In this document: in pieces, positions 15,970 to 24,775 of the stretch
How the letters are laid out: each line of letters opens with the position of its first letter
Position numbering within the stretch: the stretch's first letter is position 1
NCBI GenBank assembly: GCA_023423835.1
Contig: JAFAEW010000063.1
Coordinates: 1 to 31,889 of the forward strand
Direction: 5' to 3'
From: Bacteroidota bacterium
Lineage (GTDB): Bacteria; Bacteroidota; Bacteroidia; Chitinophagales; Chitinophagaceae
Length of the DNA stretch: 31,889 bases
The notes under the pieces: model-generated
The model's input: only the letters and a program-made list of their open reading frames with translations
The model's database searches: none
Told to the model about the DNA's origin: nothing
Program-made: the position numbers and the translations under genes

Positions 15970-17388
15970 TTATTTCTGCATCTGGCTCAGAATCGTTTTG
16001 AAATAACGTTTTCTATCGCGTTCCTCTTTTGTCATGTCTTGCGCTTTAATTGGATTCTGCTCTGTGGGATCGATACTTATATTGTAGAATTTACCTTTCC
16101 CCTTTCCGGTTTTATCATACAATTTGTACGTGGTATCGCTTACCCAGCGTTCCAATGGAATATTATCTATCGGATTATTATCCCAATGACAAAACACCCA
16201 ATCCCGGTCTGTGCCGTCCTGTTGAAGCATATCGTCATAAAAGCTCACCCCATCAATTGTTCCATAAGTTGTTGGAACCGGAATTTTTGCAGCATCAGCC
16301 AGGGTTGGTAAAAAGTCTGTAAAATCAACGAGCGTCTCACTTTTTATGCCGGGTGCGATGGTGCCCGGCCAATAAGCTATGATCGGCATATTGGTACCGA
16401 ATTTAGTGGTCTGCAGTTTTGTGCCGTTGACGGTTTGTCCCCTCCATTGTGATTGAACCTTTTGATAAGACTGTGTTGCAGAAGTAAACAGGATCAAAGT
16501 ATTTTTATCAAGTCCTTCCTCTTCGAGTTTCTGGATTGTTTGCCCCAAAATTTTATCTAAATAGGTGACCATTCCGGGAAAATATTTGAAGTCTGAAAGG
16601 ACGTTATCCAAACGGTGATTCCAGGAGGCAAAATTTGGATCATCGGGGGTGGGAACCCAGGGTGTAGCGGGCAACAGGCTCGCATACACCGCAAAGAACG
16701 GCTTTTGTTTGTTTGAATCTATGAACGAACACATGTAATCAAATAACATGTCTTCAGAGTATTTTCCGGTGATGAGGCTGTCTGGCAGAAATTGGTTCTC
16801 CACAAACAATTTCGGATCTTTATAGCGACGCGACCTTTGCCCGTGGCCAAAAGGTAGGAAAGTTATATAGTCGTCAAATCCTGCATTATGAATAGTAGTA
16901 TCTCCGCCTCCAAGTTGCCATTTACCGGCCCATAAAGTTGCATAGCCCGCGTCTTTCAGCATGTTGCCAATAGTCTTTTCCCCGGGCGGAAGATAACCCC
17001 AGTATAAGTAGTTTCTGAAATTATATTTTCCCGTTAGAATGGCCATTCGCGAGGGCGATCCATCGGGATGATTATATGCCTGGGTGAAATGAATTCCATT
17101 GGCGGCCACGAAATCCATATTGGGTGTGTAATAAGATTCTCCGCCGTTGTAAGATGGCAGTTCAAATCCGAAATCGTTGGCAACAAAAACAATAATATTT
17201 GGCCGATCATCGTCGAGCCTTGCATTGTGTGCCTCAAGGGAGGCAGGAGATTGCCGCTCCTGAAATTCCTTCTTACAGGCAGTAAAAAAACCGATAAAAA
17301 CGGTAAAAATGATAAGCATTGGTACACGATCCCTTCGCTGGAAAATGAGAAAGGATCTTACCTTTTCCCTGGTAAAAATTTTCTTCAT
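15970..17388 (-). CDS. sulfatase-fold lipoprotein, catalytically degenerate (probable pseudoenzyme)
   Basis: This is a 472-residue protein with the full sulfatase (alkaline phosphatase superfamily) layout: RPNIIVFVANDFG at 62-74, YYTPNMDFVAANGIHFTQAY at 86-105, GSPSRMAILTGKY at 110-122, AGKWQLGG at 154-161, the C-terminal LPTLADAAKIP block and a final KLYD...DPTEQNP tail. The key residues are replaced. The formylglycine nucleophile Cys/Ser is G110 (codon GGA), the metal-site DD is N71-D72, GKWH is GKWQ (Q158), PHTP-like is PATP (A241), and the metal-binding DN after FTS is A304-T305. The reading frame is intact, so this is a conserved fold without the known chemistry rather than a decayed gene. 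The N-terminus (basic stretch, MLIIFTVFIGFFTAC) looks like a lipoprotein signal with C38. It is monocistronic, between asd and a terminated M13 gene. Confidence 0.85.
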   Translation of the reverse strand: MKKIFTREKVRSFLIFQRRDRVPMLIIFTVFIGFFTACKKEFQERQSPASLEAHNARLDDDRPNIIVFVANDFGFELPSYNGGESYYTPNMDFVAANGIHFTQAYNHPDGSPSRMAILTGKYNFRNYLYWGYLPPGEKTIGNMLKDAGYATLWAGKWQLGGGDTTIHNAGFDDYITFLPFGHGQRSRRYKDPKLFVENQFLPDSLITGKYSEDMLFDYMCSFIDSNKQKPFFAVYASLLPATPWVPTPDDPNFASWNHRLDNVLSDFKYFPGMVTYLDKILGQTIQKLEEEGLDKNTLILFTSATQSYQKVQSQWRGQTVNGTKLQTTKFGTNMPIIAYWPGTIAPGIKSETLVDFTDFLPTLADAAKIPVPTTYGTIDGVSFYDDMLQQDGTDRDWVFCHWDNNPIDNIPLERWVSDTTYKLYDKTGKGKGKFYNISIDPTEQNPIKAQDMTKEERDRKRYFKTILSQMQK

Positions 17389-17599
17389 TATGGTTTTGTT
17401 TTTAGGTAAGTGAATGCGTCAATATAGAAAAAAAAACTATAAGAAGGAATTTTTTCTTAGACTTTTAGGGGCAAAAAGGACCTCATCTGTAGCAATGGAA
17501 AGGACGAAAGACGAAGTTAAAGTGTAGAGAAAAATAGAATCTGATTTAACGGCATCCGCAGGAAACAAAAAAAAAGGTACTGATTTTCAAGAATGAAGA
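17389..17599. other. AT-rich non-coding gap upstream of the sulfatase-like gene
   Basis: About 210 bases before the sulfatase-like gene start. I see no RNA gene, no repeat and no exact TAnnTTTG match close to the start codon. It presumably carries that gene's promoter. Confidence 0.4.
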
Positions 17600-17634
17600 T
17601 AAAAAAAAGCGCCGGTTTTTTTCCGACGCTTTTT
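17600..17634 (-). terminator. rho-independent terminator of the M13 peptidase gene
   Basis: A 12-bp stem (plus-strand AAAAAGCGCCGG at 17604-17615 pairing with CCGACGCTTTTT at 17623-17634, one G-U pair) encloses a 7-base loop, with a T run on the minus strand. It begins two bases after the stop codon of the M13 gene. Confidence 0.9.
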
Positions 17635-17636
17635 CT

Positions 17637-19679
17637 TTACCAGATCTTTATCCTCGAACTGTCCGGAAGATACATTTTATCGCCCGGCTGTACATTGAAG
17701 GCCGCATAAAAAGGCTGAAAATTCATCAACGGTCCATTCACTCTCCAGATGGCAGGAGAATGGGGGTCAACATTAATCAACTGCCTTGCTCTTTCATCTT
17801 TTAACTTACTTCTCCAGATCTGAGCCAGAGAAATGAAGAAACGCTGATCGGGCGTAAACCCATCGATCCTAGTGGTATCTTTTCCTTGCGGAGTCATTTT
17901 AAAGGCATCGTATGCAATACTTATTCCTCCGAGATCTGCAATGTTTTCGCCGTTTGTTAACGAGCCGTTTACATGCAGTGAATCCAATACCGTAAACCCA
18001 TTATACTGATTAATAACCTGATTCGCCTTTTTCTGAAACTTGCTATAATCTTCTTTACTCCACCACAATTTCATATTTCCGTCTTTATCATATTGCGCTC
18101 CCTGATCGTCAAACCCGTGCGTCATTTCATGGCCGATTACCATTCCGATTCCACCATAATTTATTGCATCATCGGCGTTAGGATCGAAGAAGGGAAACTG
18201 TAAAATCCCGGCGGGGAAAACGATTTCGTTGAATGTGGGGTTGTAATACGCGTTAATGGTTGGAGGCGTCATTCCCCACTCGGTTCTGTCAACCGGCTTG
18301 CCAATTTTTGAAGTCTGGTAAGCATATTCATTTCTTGCAGCTGACTGGAGATTTTCGTAAAACTTATCCTTCTCAATGTCCACCTTGCTGTAGTCGCGCC
18401 ACTTATCCGGATAGCCGATTTTTTTCAGAAAAGTTTCCAGCTTTGCTTTCGCTTCAACTTTTGTGCTGTCGCTCATCCAGTCGAGCTGATTGATGTGTTT
18501 TTCGAATGCTTTCTGAAGATTGTTTACGAGATCCTGCATTCTCTTCTTGGCATCCTCGGTGAAATATTTTTTTACATACAACTGGCCGAGCGCTTCACCA
18601 AGATAATTATCTGTGGAAGAAGCCATGCGCTGCCAGCGGGGTTTTATTTGTTGCTGTCCGGTAAGTGCTTTTCCGTTATACTCAAAATTTGCATTAACAA
18701 ACTCTGAGCTTAAGGCATCGGAAGCCGCATCAATTGTATGAAATCTCAAATAATCTTTCCACGTATCTACAGGAACAGAAGTCAGTAAAACGTTCACTTT
18801 TTCGTAGAAGGCAGGCTGTCCCACATTTACAGAATCGGTCTTGATGTTCATATTATCGAGCAGGGTGGAAAATCCAAAAACGGGCATTTTCTTATTCAGA
18901 TCTGCCACGGCCATTTTATGATAGTTGGATTCGGGATCCCGCAATTCTACGTTTGTTTTATGGCTTCCTGCCATTTGCTTTTCCAGCGTATAAACTGCAG
19001 CTGCTTTCTTTGCTGCCGTAGCAGAATCATCGCCGGTTAAAGTGAACAGCTTTTTCATATAGGTCATGTAAGCGTCCACCACTGCCTTGGTTGCAGCATC
19101 GGTTTTGAAATAATAATCCCGGTCGGGTAATCCCAATCCTCCCTGGTAGAAGATGAGTATGTTTTTGGCGCTGTTTTTCTCATCTGCACCAACGTAGGTT
19201 CCAAATAAAATACTGTTCATCGACTTCTGTTCATCGGCAACATATTTCATGATGTCTTTCGCATCCTTAATACTACTGATCTTTTCCAGCTCCGGCTTTA
19301 CCGGATCATACCCTCTCGATTCGATAGCAGCAGAATCCATTCCTGAGGTGTAAAAATCTCCCACCTTTTGTTCCAATGAACCTTTAGCCGCATTACTTTT
19401 CGCTGCATCTTCCAGTAATCCTTTCAAAGCCTCCCTGGTTTTATTTCTCAGATCGAGAAATGCGCCGATACCCGATTCCGTAGAAGGAATTTCTGCAGTT
19501 TTCAACCAGCCTCCGTTTACAAACATAAAGAAGTTGTCGCCTGGCTTTACGGTTGAATCAAAATAAGCAGTTTCGATAAACTTCCTGTTTGTTTCCGGTG
19601 GTTTCTCATCAGACTTGCAACCAACATAGCCGGTTACAGCCAATGCAGCAAGAAGCGAAAAAACAGTGTACTTTTTCAT
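17637..19679 (-). CDS. M13 family metallopeptidase (neprilysin/PepO-like) lipoprotein
   Basis: This 680-residue zinc peptidase has HEMTH at 517-521 followed by GFDDQGAQYD, the third zinc ligand E578 in GENIADLGG, the substrate-binding motif NAYYNP at 476-481, and the C-terminal DPHSPAIWRVNGPL and PDSSRIKIW blocks. The length is normal for M13. These enzymes cut short peptides outside the cytoplasm. ATG 19679 gives MKKYTVFSLLAALAVTGYVGC, a lipoprotein-type signal with C21 as the acylation site. An upstream TTG at 19700 would only add MGSNLFY before this signal and is rejected. All catalytic residues are present. It lies 86 bases downstream of the ABC exporter on the same strand and ends at a strong terminator. 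Confidence 0.95.
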   Translation of the reverse strand: MKKYTVFSLLAALAVTGYVGCKSDEKPPETNRKFIETAYFDSTVKPGDNFFMFVNGGWLKTAEIPSTESGIGAFLDLRNKTREALKGLLEDAAKSNAAKGSLEQKVGDFYTSGMDSAAIESRGYDPVKPELEKISSIKDAKDIMKYVADEQKSMNSILFGTYVGADEKNSAKNILIFYQGGLGLPDRDYYFKTDAATKAVVDAYMTYMKKLFTLTGDDSATAAKKAAAVYTLEKQMAGSHKTNVELRDPESNYHKMAVADLNKKMPVFGFSTLLDNMNIKTDSVNVGQPAFYEKVNVLLTSVPVDTWKDYLRFHTIDAASDALSSEFVNANFEYNGKALTGQQQIKPRWQRMASSTDNYLGEALGQLYVKKYFTEDAKKRMQDLVNNLQKAFEKHINQLDWMSDSTKVEAKAKLETFLKKIGYPDKWRDYSKVDIEKDKFYENLQSAARNEYAYQTSKIGKPVDRTEWGMTPPTINAYYNPTFNEIVFPAGILQFPFFDPNADDAINYGGIGMVIGHEMTHGFDDQGAQYDKDGNMKLWWSKEDYSKFQKKANQVINQYNGFTVLDSLHVNGSLTNGENIADLGGISIAYDAFKMTPQGKDTTRIDGFTPDQRFFISLAQIWRSKLKDERARQLINVDPHSPAIWRVNGPLMNFQPFYAAFNVQPGDKMYLPDSSRIKIW

Positions 19680-19765
19680 ATAAAATAAATTAGAGCCCAA
19701 AGTAGAGAAATTTCAAAAAAACATTTCATAATTTTTTCAAACGACTGATCAGCCTGATGAGTGGC

Positions 19766-21544
19766 TTAAACGGCAGCAGCAGCTACTTTCCTCTCGCCTA
19801 TTTGCTGACGCCACATTGCATAGTATAATCCTTTTTCCTGCAAAAGGCTATGATGGTTGCCGGTTTCAACAATCCTGCCTCGCTCTAATACAAAGATCCG
19901 GTGGGCGTGCATGATGGTGCTGAGACGATGCGCAATCAAAACCGTAATTTGTTCGCGTTGACTTGAAATATCTTTAATGGTGTTTGTAATTTCTTCCTCG
20001 GTAATTGAATCGAGGGAGGAAGTTGCTTCATCGAAAATCAATAAGTTGGGATGTCTCAACAATGCTCTCGCAATGCTTAACCGCTGTTTCTCTCCGCCAC
20101 TTAACTTTAATCCGCCTTCACCAATCACCGTCTCCAAACCATATTCAGCACGGGAAAGCAAATGATTGCAGCTTGCCTTCATCATCGCATCCAACATTTC
20201 ATTGTCGGTTGCACCGGGTTTAACAAATTGCAGGTTTTCGCGAATCGTGCCTGAGAAAAGTTGTGTGTCCTGCGTTACGAATCCGATTTGATTTCTCAAT
20301 TCATCAAAATCGATTTCATTGCTGTTGATATCATTGTAAAGTATTTCTCCAGACATTGGCCGGTATAATCCTACCAGCAGTTTTACCAACGTACTCTTTC
20401 CTGAACCTGAAGGCCCAACAAATGCGATCGTTTCTCCTTTTTTCACATCAAAGCTGATACTGTCCAACGCTTTAAATTTAGTAGATTGATGTTTAAACGA
20501 TACGTCATTAAACTGCAGATGTTTTATCGCACCAACACGCACGGGGCTCATCGGCTTTTGTTCGGTTTTGTTTTGCATCAGCTTTTCGAAATTGCCAAGC
20601 GAGGCTTCAGCTTCCCGGTAAGAAATAATTATGTTGCCGATTTCCTGCAACGGTCCGAAGATGAAGAAGCTGTAAAACTGCAGAGAGATCATTTGACCAA
20701 TCGTAATGACATCGCGAAAGATCAGCCACATCAAAATGAAAATAATGGATTGGCGCAGGGCATTCACCATCGTTCCCTGGATGAAGCTAAAAGCGCGGAT
20801 ACTCTTGACCTTTCGCAATTCAAGTCCTAAGATCTTATAGGTATTTTGATTCAATCTTTCCACTTCCTGCTCAGTGAGGCCGAGACTTTTCACCAGTTCA
20901 ATGTTTCGCAGGGATTCGGTAGTAGAACCCGCGAGGGCATTGGTTTCCTGCACAATATTCTTTTGAATCTTTTTGATCCGTTTACTGAGGATATTGATGA
21001 TGATGCCAATGAGAAAGGTACCACCAAAATAAGTGGGAATAATGATCCAGTGGAGCTGAAAAGAATAAATACTTACAAACACCACGCTCACCAGAATGCC
21101 AAATACTATGTTGATAAAATTACTGATAAAACGTTCGGTATCTAATCTTACTTTGGTTAAGATCGAAAGTGTTTCTCCGCTTCTTTGGTCCTCAAACTGT
21201 TCGTAGGGAAGCCGCATCGAATGTTTGAGTCCGTCGGTAAATATTTTTGCACCAAATTTTTGAATGATAACGTTTGCAAAATAATCCTGGAAGGCTTTGG
21301 CAATGCGGCTTACCATTGCCGTACCTACGAGCAATAAAAGATAAAAGCCCACTCCGCGGATATAGTCGCTTTCAGTTCTTTCAATTCCTTCGGGGGTCGT
21401 GTGGGGATGATTGGCAAAATGATCAATCAGTTTCCCGAAGATCAGCGGATCAAAAAGTGAAAAGGTTTGATTAATCGCAGCCAGTACAAGAGCAAGCACG
21501 ACGAGCCATTTATATGGTTTGAGATATTTAAGTAGAATCTTCAT
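19766..21544 (-). CDS. ABC exporter, fused permease and ATPase (MsbA/heterodimer-type)
   Basis: This is a 592-residue type IV ABC exporter half-transporter. Six membrane segments lie in about residues 12-310, followed by a nucleotide-binding domain with Walker A GPSGSGKST (377-385), Q-loop VTQDTQLF, signature LSGGEKQR (481-488), Walker B LLIFDEATS (501-509) and H-loop AHRLS. It probably works as a homodimer in the inner membrane exporting a lipid or hydrophobic compound. MsbA-like lipid A flipping is possible, but substrate assignment is not supported by sequence alone. ATG 21544 starts directly at the first helix. The M13 peptidase follows on the same strand after 86 bases, and co-transcription is possible. 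Confidence 0.93.
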   Translation of the reverse strand: MKILLKYLKPYKWLVVLALVLAAINQTFSLFDPLIFGKLIDHFANHPHTTPEGIERTESDYIRGVGFYLLLLVGTAMVSRIAKAFQDYFANVIIQKFGAKIFTDGLKHSMRLPYEQFEDQRSGETLSILTKVRLDTERFISNFINIVFGILVSVVFVSIYSFQLHWIIIPTYFGGTFLIGIIINILSKRIKKIQKNIVQETNALAGSTTESLRNIELVKSLGLTEQEVERLNQNTYKILGLELRKVKSIRAFSFIQGTMVNALRQSIIFILMWLIFRDVITIGQMISLQFYSFFIFGPLQEIGNIIISYREAEASLGNFEKLMQNKTEQKPMSPVRVGAIKHLQFNDVSFKHQSTKFKALDSISFDVKKGETIAFVGPSGSGKSTLVKLLVGLYRPMSGEILYNDINSNEIDFDELRNQIGFVTQDTQLFSGTIRENLQFVKPGATDNEMLDAMMKASCNHLLSRAEYGLETVIGEGGLKLSGGEKQRLSIARALLRHPNLLIFDEATSSLDSITEEEITNTIKDISSQREQITVLIAHRLSTIMHAHRIFVLERGRIVETGNHHSLLQEKGLYYAMWRQQIGERKVAAAAV

Positions 21545-21689
21545 TTTTCAACAGATTTTTTTCACGGTCGCACAATAATAAAATCAGAAATTCATTAAGA
21601 TCAAGCTATAAAATTAAGAGGCAGGGCGGAAATTCCGCTTTTTTTATTAATCCTATTCCTCTAACTTAGGATTGAAAAAATGACAGGAT

Positions 21690-21977
21690 ATGGAAACAGA
21701 AAAACAAAGAGATGAAAAATTATGGGCGATGGCTAGAAAAAGAATCGATTTCAGAAGGAGTTTATATGCTTATCTGTCCATCAATGGAATTTTTTGGATA
21801 ATTTGGTGGATCACCACAGGGCAATATGAAGGATTGAAAGGTTTTCCATGGCCGTTGTGGATTATGATAATCTGGGGGATTGTGGAGATATTTCAATATT
21901 ACGATGCATTCGGGGATGAAAAAAGAATCGAGAAAGAATACCACCGACTGGATAAAAAAAGAAATCTGAATCAGTAA
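21690..21977 (+). CDS. 2TM domain-containing protein
   Basis: This is a 95-residue protein with a charged N-terminus (ARKRIDFRRS), two hydrophobic helices (about 25-44 and 53-72), tryptophan-rich turns (IFWIIWWITTG and FPWPLWIMIIWG), a YYDAF segment and a charged tail. This pattern is the 2TM domain common in Bacteroidota; the function is unknown. In some relatives the domain is joined to LytTR or histidine-kinase proteins, but here it stands alone. It lies 33 bases upstream of the acyl-CoA ligase on the same strand and is probably co-transcribed with it. A one-mismatch -7 element (TAGGATTG) lies about 15 bases before the ATG. Confidence 0.88.
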   Translation: METEKQRDEKLWAMARKRIDFRRSLYAYLSINGIFWIIWWITTGQYEGLKGFPWPLWIMIIWGIVEIFQYYDAFGDEKRIEKEYHRLDKKRNLNQ

Positions 21978-22010
21978 AAGAAGCGAACTTTCGATTGAAC
22001 AAAAACAAGT

Positions 22011-23798
22011 ATGAATCAGCCAAAACGATTATTTGATTGTATAGAAGTACAACTGCAAAAATTCCCGAAAAAGGATATGTTGTCAGCCAAAATTAATGGA
22101 AGTTGGAAATCCTTCAGCACGGAGGAAGTCAGAGATATTGTTGCGAAATTAAGTGCGGGACTATTAGAGTTGGGAATCAGATCCGACGACCGCTCAGATG
22201 AAGGAACCGACAAAATTGCGATTATCAGTAATAACCGGCCCGAATGGATTTTTACCGATCTCGCTGTACAGCAGGCGGGCGCCGTGCTTGTTCCCCTCTA
22301 TCCCACTACCAATCCACTCGAAATAAAATTCATTCTGAACCAGGCGAAAGTGAAATACATTTTCGTGAGCAACAGCGAAATGGCCGACAAGATTAATGGT
22401 ATCAGAAATGAAGTTCCGACCCTTTTGAACATCTATTCATTCGATCCGGTTGAAGGCGTTGAGCCCTGGACAAACGTATCGGCCCTTGCAACAAAAAATT
22501 CGATGGAGAAAGTTGAACAAATAAAAGCAGGCATCACGGAAAATGACCTCGCTACAATCATTTATACATCGGGTACAACAGGCACTCCGAAAGGGGTAAT
22601 GCTCACCCATAAAAATATCGTAAGTAATGTTATCTATACAAAAGCTACTTTTCCCTTTCCCGACGAACCGGGCTTCAGGGCATTGAGTTTTCTTCCTTTG
22701 AACCATATCTACGAAAAGTGTACGACCTACATTTATATGTTCAGCGGAATGGGAATCTACTTTGCCGAAAGTTTGGAAAAGATCGGCGAAAACATCAGGG
22801 AGGTACAGCCGCAGGTCTTCGCCACCGTTCCGCGACTGCTGGAGAAAGTGTATGAAAAGATTATGGCTAAAGGCGAAGAATTGACGGGCATAAAACGGAA
22901 GTTGTTTTTTTGGGCGGTAGATCTGGGAACGAGGTATGATAACAACATCAACCGGGGTGCGGTCTATAACCTGCAACTCGCCATTGCAAACAAACTGATC
23001 TTCAAAAAATGGCGTGAGGCGCTCGGGGGAAATATTTATGCAATCATAACGGGTGGCGCCGCTGCCCAGGAAAAATTGTTGCGGATCTTCAATGCCGCAA
23101 AGATTCCGCTCTACGAAGGCTACGGTCCTACGGAAAACAGCCCCGTCATTTCTGTGAATTGTCAAACCCCCGGCGATTCAAAATACGGAACGGTTGGCAT
23201 CCCATTGAAAGGAATAGAGGTAAAATTAGCAGCCGACGGAGAGATACTTGTGAAAGGAACCACCGTTATGAAAGGGTATTATCTTAGGCCGGATCTAACG
23301 GCTGAAACGGTGATTGACGGGTGGTTGCACACCGGCGATATCGGCACCTGGGTAGATAAAAAATTTCTGAAAATAACCGACCGAAAAAAAGAACTATTCA
23401 AAACAAGCGGTGGAAAATATGTGGCTCCTCAGCCAATAGAAAATAAATTAAAAGAAAGTCCCTTCATTGAACAGATTCTCGTGGTGGGATCAGAGCGGAA
23501 ATTTGTGGGCGCACTGATTGTTCCTTCATTTACTAATCTTGAAAACTGGCTCGAGAAAAACGGACTGCCAAAATTATCGAAAGAGAAGGCATTAAATGAT
23601 CCAAAGGTTTTGGAATTATTCAAACAGGAAGTCGAGGAAAAAAATCAGTATTTCAATCATGTTGAACAGATAAAAAAGTTTGAATTACTGCCAAATGAAT
23701 GGGGAATCGAAACCGGCGAGATGACGCCGAAAATGAGTTTGAAAAGAAAGATCATCATGGAAAAATACAGGGATGCAATTGACAGAATTTACTCGTAA
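22011..23798 (+). CDS. fadD: long-chain fatty acid-CoA ligase
   Basis: This 595-residue AMP-forming acyl-CoA ligase carries the P-loop motif YTSGTTGTPKGVML at 185-198. Further motifs are GYGPTENSP (adenine-binding A5-type motif), GWLHTGDIGTW, the hinge DRKKELFKTSGGKYVAPQPIEN and a C-terminal lysine in MTPKMSLKRK. The long insert before GYGPTE (VPRLLEKVYEKIM to FFWAVDLG) is typical of long-chain ligases rather than acetyl-CoA synthetase. It activates free fatty acids for lipid synthesis or beta-oxidation at the membrane. No beta-oxidation genes are adjacent. Its stop is separated by three bases from the convergent Dabb gene. Confidence 0.93.
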   Translation: MNQPKRLFDCIEVQLQKFPKKDMLSAKINGSWKSFSTEEVRDIVAKLSAGLLELGIRSDDRSDEGTDKIAIISNNRPEWIFTDLAVQQAGAVLVPLYPTTNPLEIKFILNQAKVKYIFVSNSEMADKINGIRNEVPTLLNIYSFDPVEGVEPWTNVSALATKNSMEKVEQIKAGITENDLATIIYTSGTTGTPKGVMLTHKNIVSNVIYTKATFPFPDEPGFRALSFLPLNHIYEKCTTYIYMFSGMGIYFAESLEKIGENIREVQPQVFATVPRLLEKVYEKIMAKGEELTGIKRKLFFWAVDLGTRYDNNINRGAVYNLQLAIANKLIFKKWREALGGNIYAIITGGAAAQEKLLRIFNAAKIPLYEGYGPTENSPVISVNCQTPGDSKYGTVGIPLKGIEVKLAADGEILVKGTTVMKGYYLRPDLTAETVIDGWLHTGDIGTWVDKKFLKITDRKKELFKTSGGKYVAPQPIENKLKESPFIEQILVVGSERKFVGALIVPSFTNLENWLEKNGLPKLSKEKALNDPKVLELFKQEVEEKNQYFNHVEQIKKFELLPNEWGIETGEMTPKMSLKRKIIMEKYRDAIDRIYS

Positions 23799-23801
23799 AA
23801 T

Positions 23802-24197
23802 CTATACTTCCGCGGAATCATAAACCACCACTTTTTCCCACAGATGGGAACAGTTTTCGACAAATTTTTTGTGGATGGGATGATCCTGGTAAGCCTTCTG
23901 ATCTTCAACGGTTTCAAAAAACATCAGTTCTGACACATCGAAACTCGCATCTACTACGTCGCGCTGTTCGGTTGTAGCCGGAAGCCCGATGTGCAGTTGT
24001 TTTACAACTTCAATCTGCCTCAGTGTTTTCAATCCTTCTACCAATTGCTCTGCGTCCGGTTTTGATCCGGGATTTTTCAGCCAAAAAAACACATTGTGCA
24101 AAATATATTTTTTGCCTCGGTTTGAAGGAATAAATGAAAATCCAACGGCACCGGATAAGAGAGCGGCGGTTGATAAAAACCTTCTTCTGTTCTGCAT
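23802..24197 (-). CDS. Dabb (stress-responsive A/B barrel) domain protein with Tat signal
   Basis: This is a 131-residue protein. ATG 24197 gives MQNRRRFLSTAALLSGAVGF, a twin-arginine export signal (RR-R-FL). A longer frame from 24275 is open but would bury this signal, so it is rejected. The mature part has the Dabb pattern: ILHNVFFWLKNP (His-containing first strand), LKTLRQIEVVKQLHIGLPA, DVSELMFFETVEDQKAYQDHPIHKKFVE and a final VVVYD strand. Dabb domains form dimeric ferredoxin-like barrels, in some cases enzymes such as olivetolic acid cyclase, but most bacterial ones are uncharacterised. Tat export suggests it folds before export. It is divergent from yjbQ and converges on fadD. Confidence 0.87.
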   Translation of the reverse strand: MQNRRRFLSTAALLSGAVGFSFIPSNRGKKYILHNVFFWLKNPGSKPDAEQLVEGLKTLRQIEVVKQLHIGLPATTEQRDVVDASFDVSELMFFETVEDQKAYQDHPIHKKFVENCSHLWEKVVVYDSAEV

Positions 24198-24286
24198 ATT
24201 AGATGAATAAGTGTTGAAGATAATATTTAACTTCTCCGCAGGAAAATAAATGGCGGTCTTTTTGAGGTATTGCATAAAAAAAACAG

Positions 24287-24709
24287 ATGAAAATATTTCA
24301 ACGCTCTGTTTCGCTGCCTGCGAGAAAACGAGGGTTTTATCTCATTACAAGTGAAGTTGAAAAATCGGTTCCGGAGATGAGGGAGATAAAAACCGGACTT
24401 TGCCAGGTCTTTCTCCAGCATACTTCCGCTTCTCTATCGATCAATGAAAATGCAGATCCTACGGTAAGAAAAGATTTTGAAACCTTCTTTAATAAAGCCG
24501 TACCTGAAAGTGGTTTCCATTATTTACATGACCAGGAAGGGCCGGATGATATGCCGGCTCATTTGAAATCATCCATGCTCGGTTGTTGGGTTCTTATTCC
24601 CGTTGAAAACGGAAGACTTGCATTGGGAACCTGGCAGGGAATTTATCTGGGCGAACATCGGGTTGCGGGTGGTGACCGTAAAATTGTAATTACCGTATGG
24701 GGAGAATAA
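24287..24709 (+). CDS. yjbQ: YjbQ family protein (UPF0047)
   Basis: This 140-residue protein matches the YjbQ/UPF0047 family across its full length: LQHTSASLSINENADP at 43-58, GPDDMPAHLKSSMLG at 85-99, and LALGTWQGIYLGEHR at 111-125 with the conserved histidines H45, H92 and H124. The family is annotated as a secondary thiamine-phosphate synthase on the basis of weak activity in E. coli; the true role is unsettled. It is cytosolic, with no signal. It is divergent from the Dabb gene with 89 bases between, and is followed on the same strand by the Ig-like lipoprotein, which has its own promoter. Confidence 0.95.
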   Translation: MKIFQRSVSLPARKRGFYLITSEVEKSVPEMREIKTGLCQVFLQHTSASLSINENADPTVRKDFETFFNKAVPESGFHYLHDQEGPDDMPAHLKSSMLGCWVLIPVENGRLALGTWQGIYLGEHRVAGGDRKIVITVWGE

Positions 24710-24762
24710 TATCGTGCGGCCAAATCGTTCTAACAAAAATTCCACACTTTTGCATAATCAAT

Positions 24763-24770
24763 TAAGTTTG
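24763..24770 (+). promoter_or_regulatory. -7 promoter element immediately before the Ig-like lipoprotein gene
   Basis: The bases TAAGTTTG match TAnnTTTG exactly and end five bases before the ATG at 24776, so a leaderless transcript is likely. A TTTG at 24749-24752 is too close to act as the -33 element. Confidence 0.55.
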
Positions 24771-24775
24771 CGGAT

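Noticed and set aside
15841..16311. 156-residue open frame on the plus strand starting in the asd/sulfatase gap
   Set aside because: Most of it is antisense to the sulfatase-like gene and no family resemblance is seen; only the first 40 codons lie in non-coding DNA.
19741..19765. CTGATCAG-containing weak hairpin after the ABC exporter
   Set aside because: The stem is short with almost no loop and no T run follows closely, so it is not a credible terminator.
22437..23165. 242-residue open frame on the minus strand
   Set aside because: It lies entirely antisense inside the acyl-CoA ligase, has no domain pattern and is cysteine/arginine rich as expected of a shadow frame.
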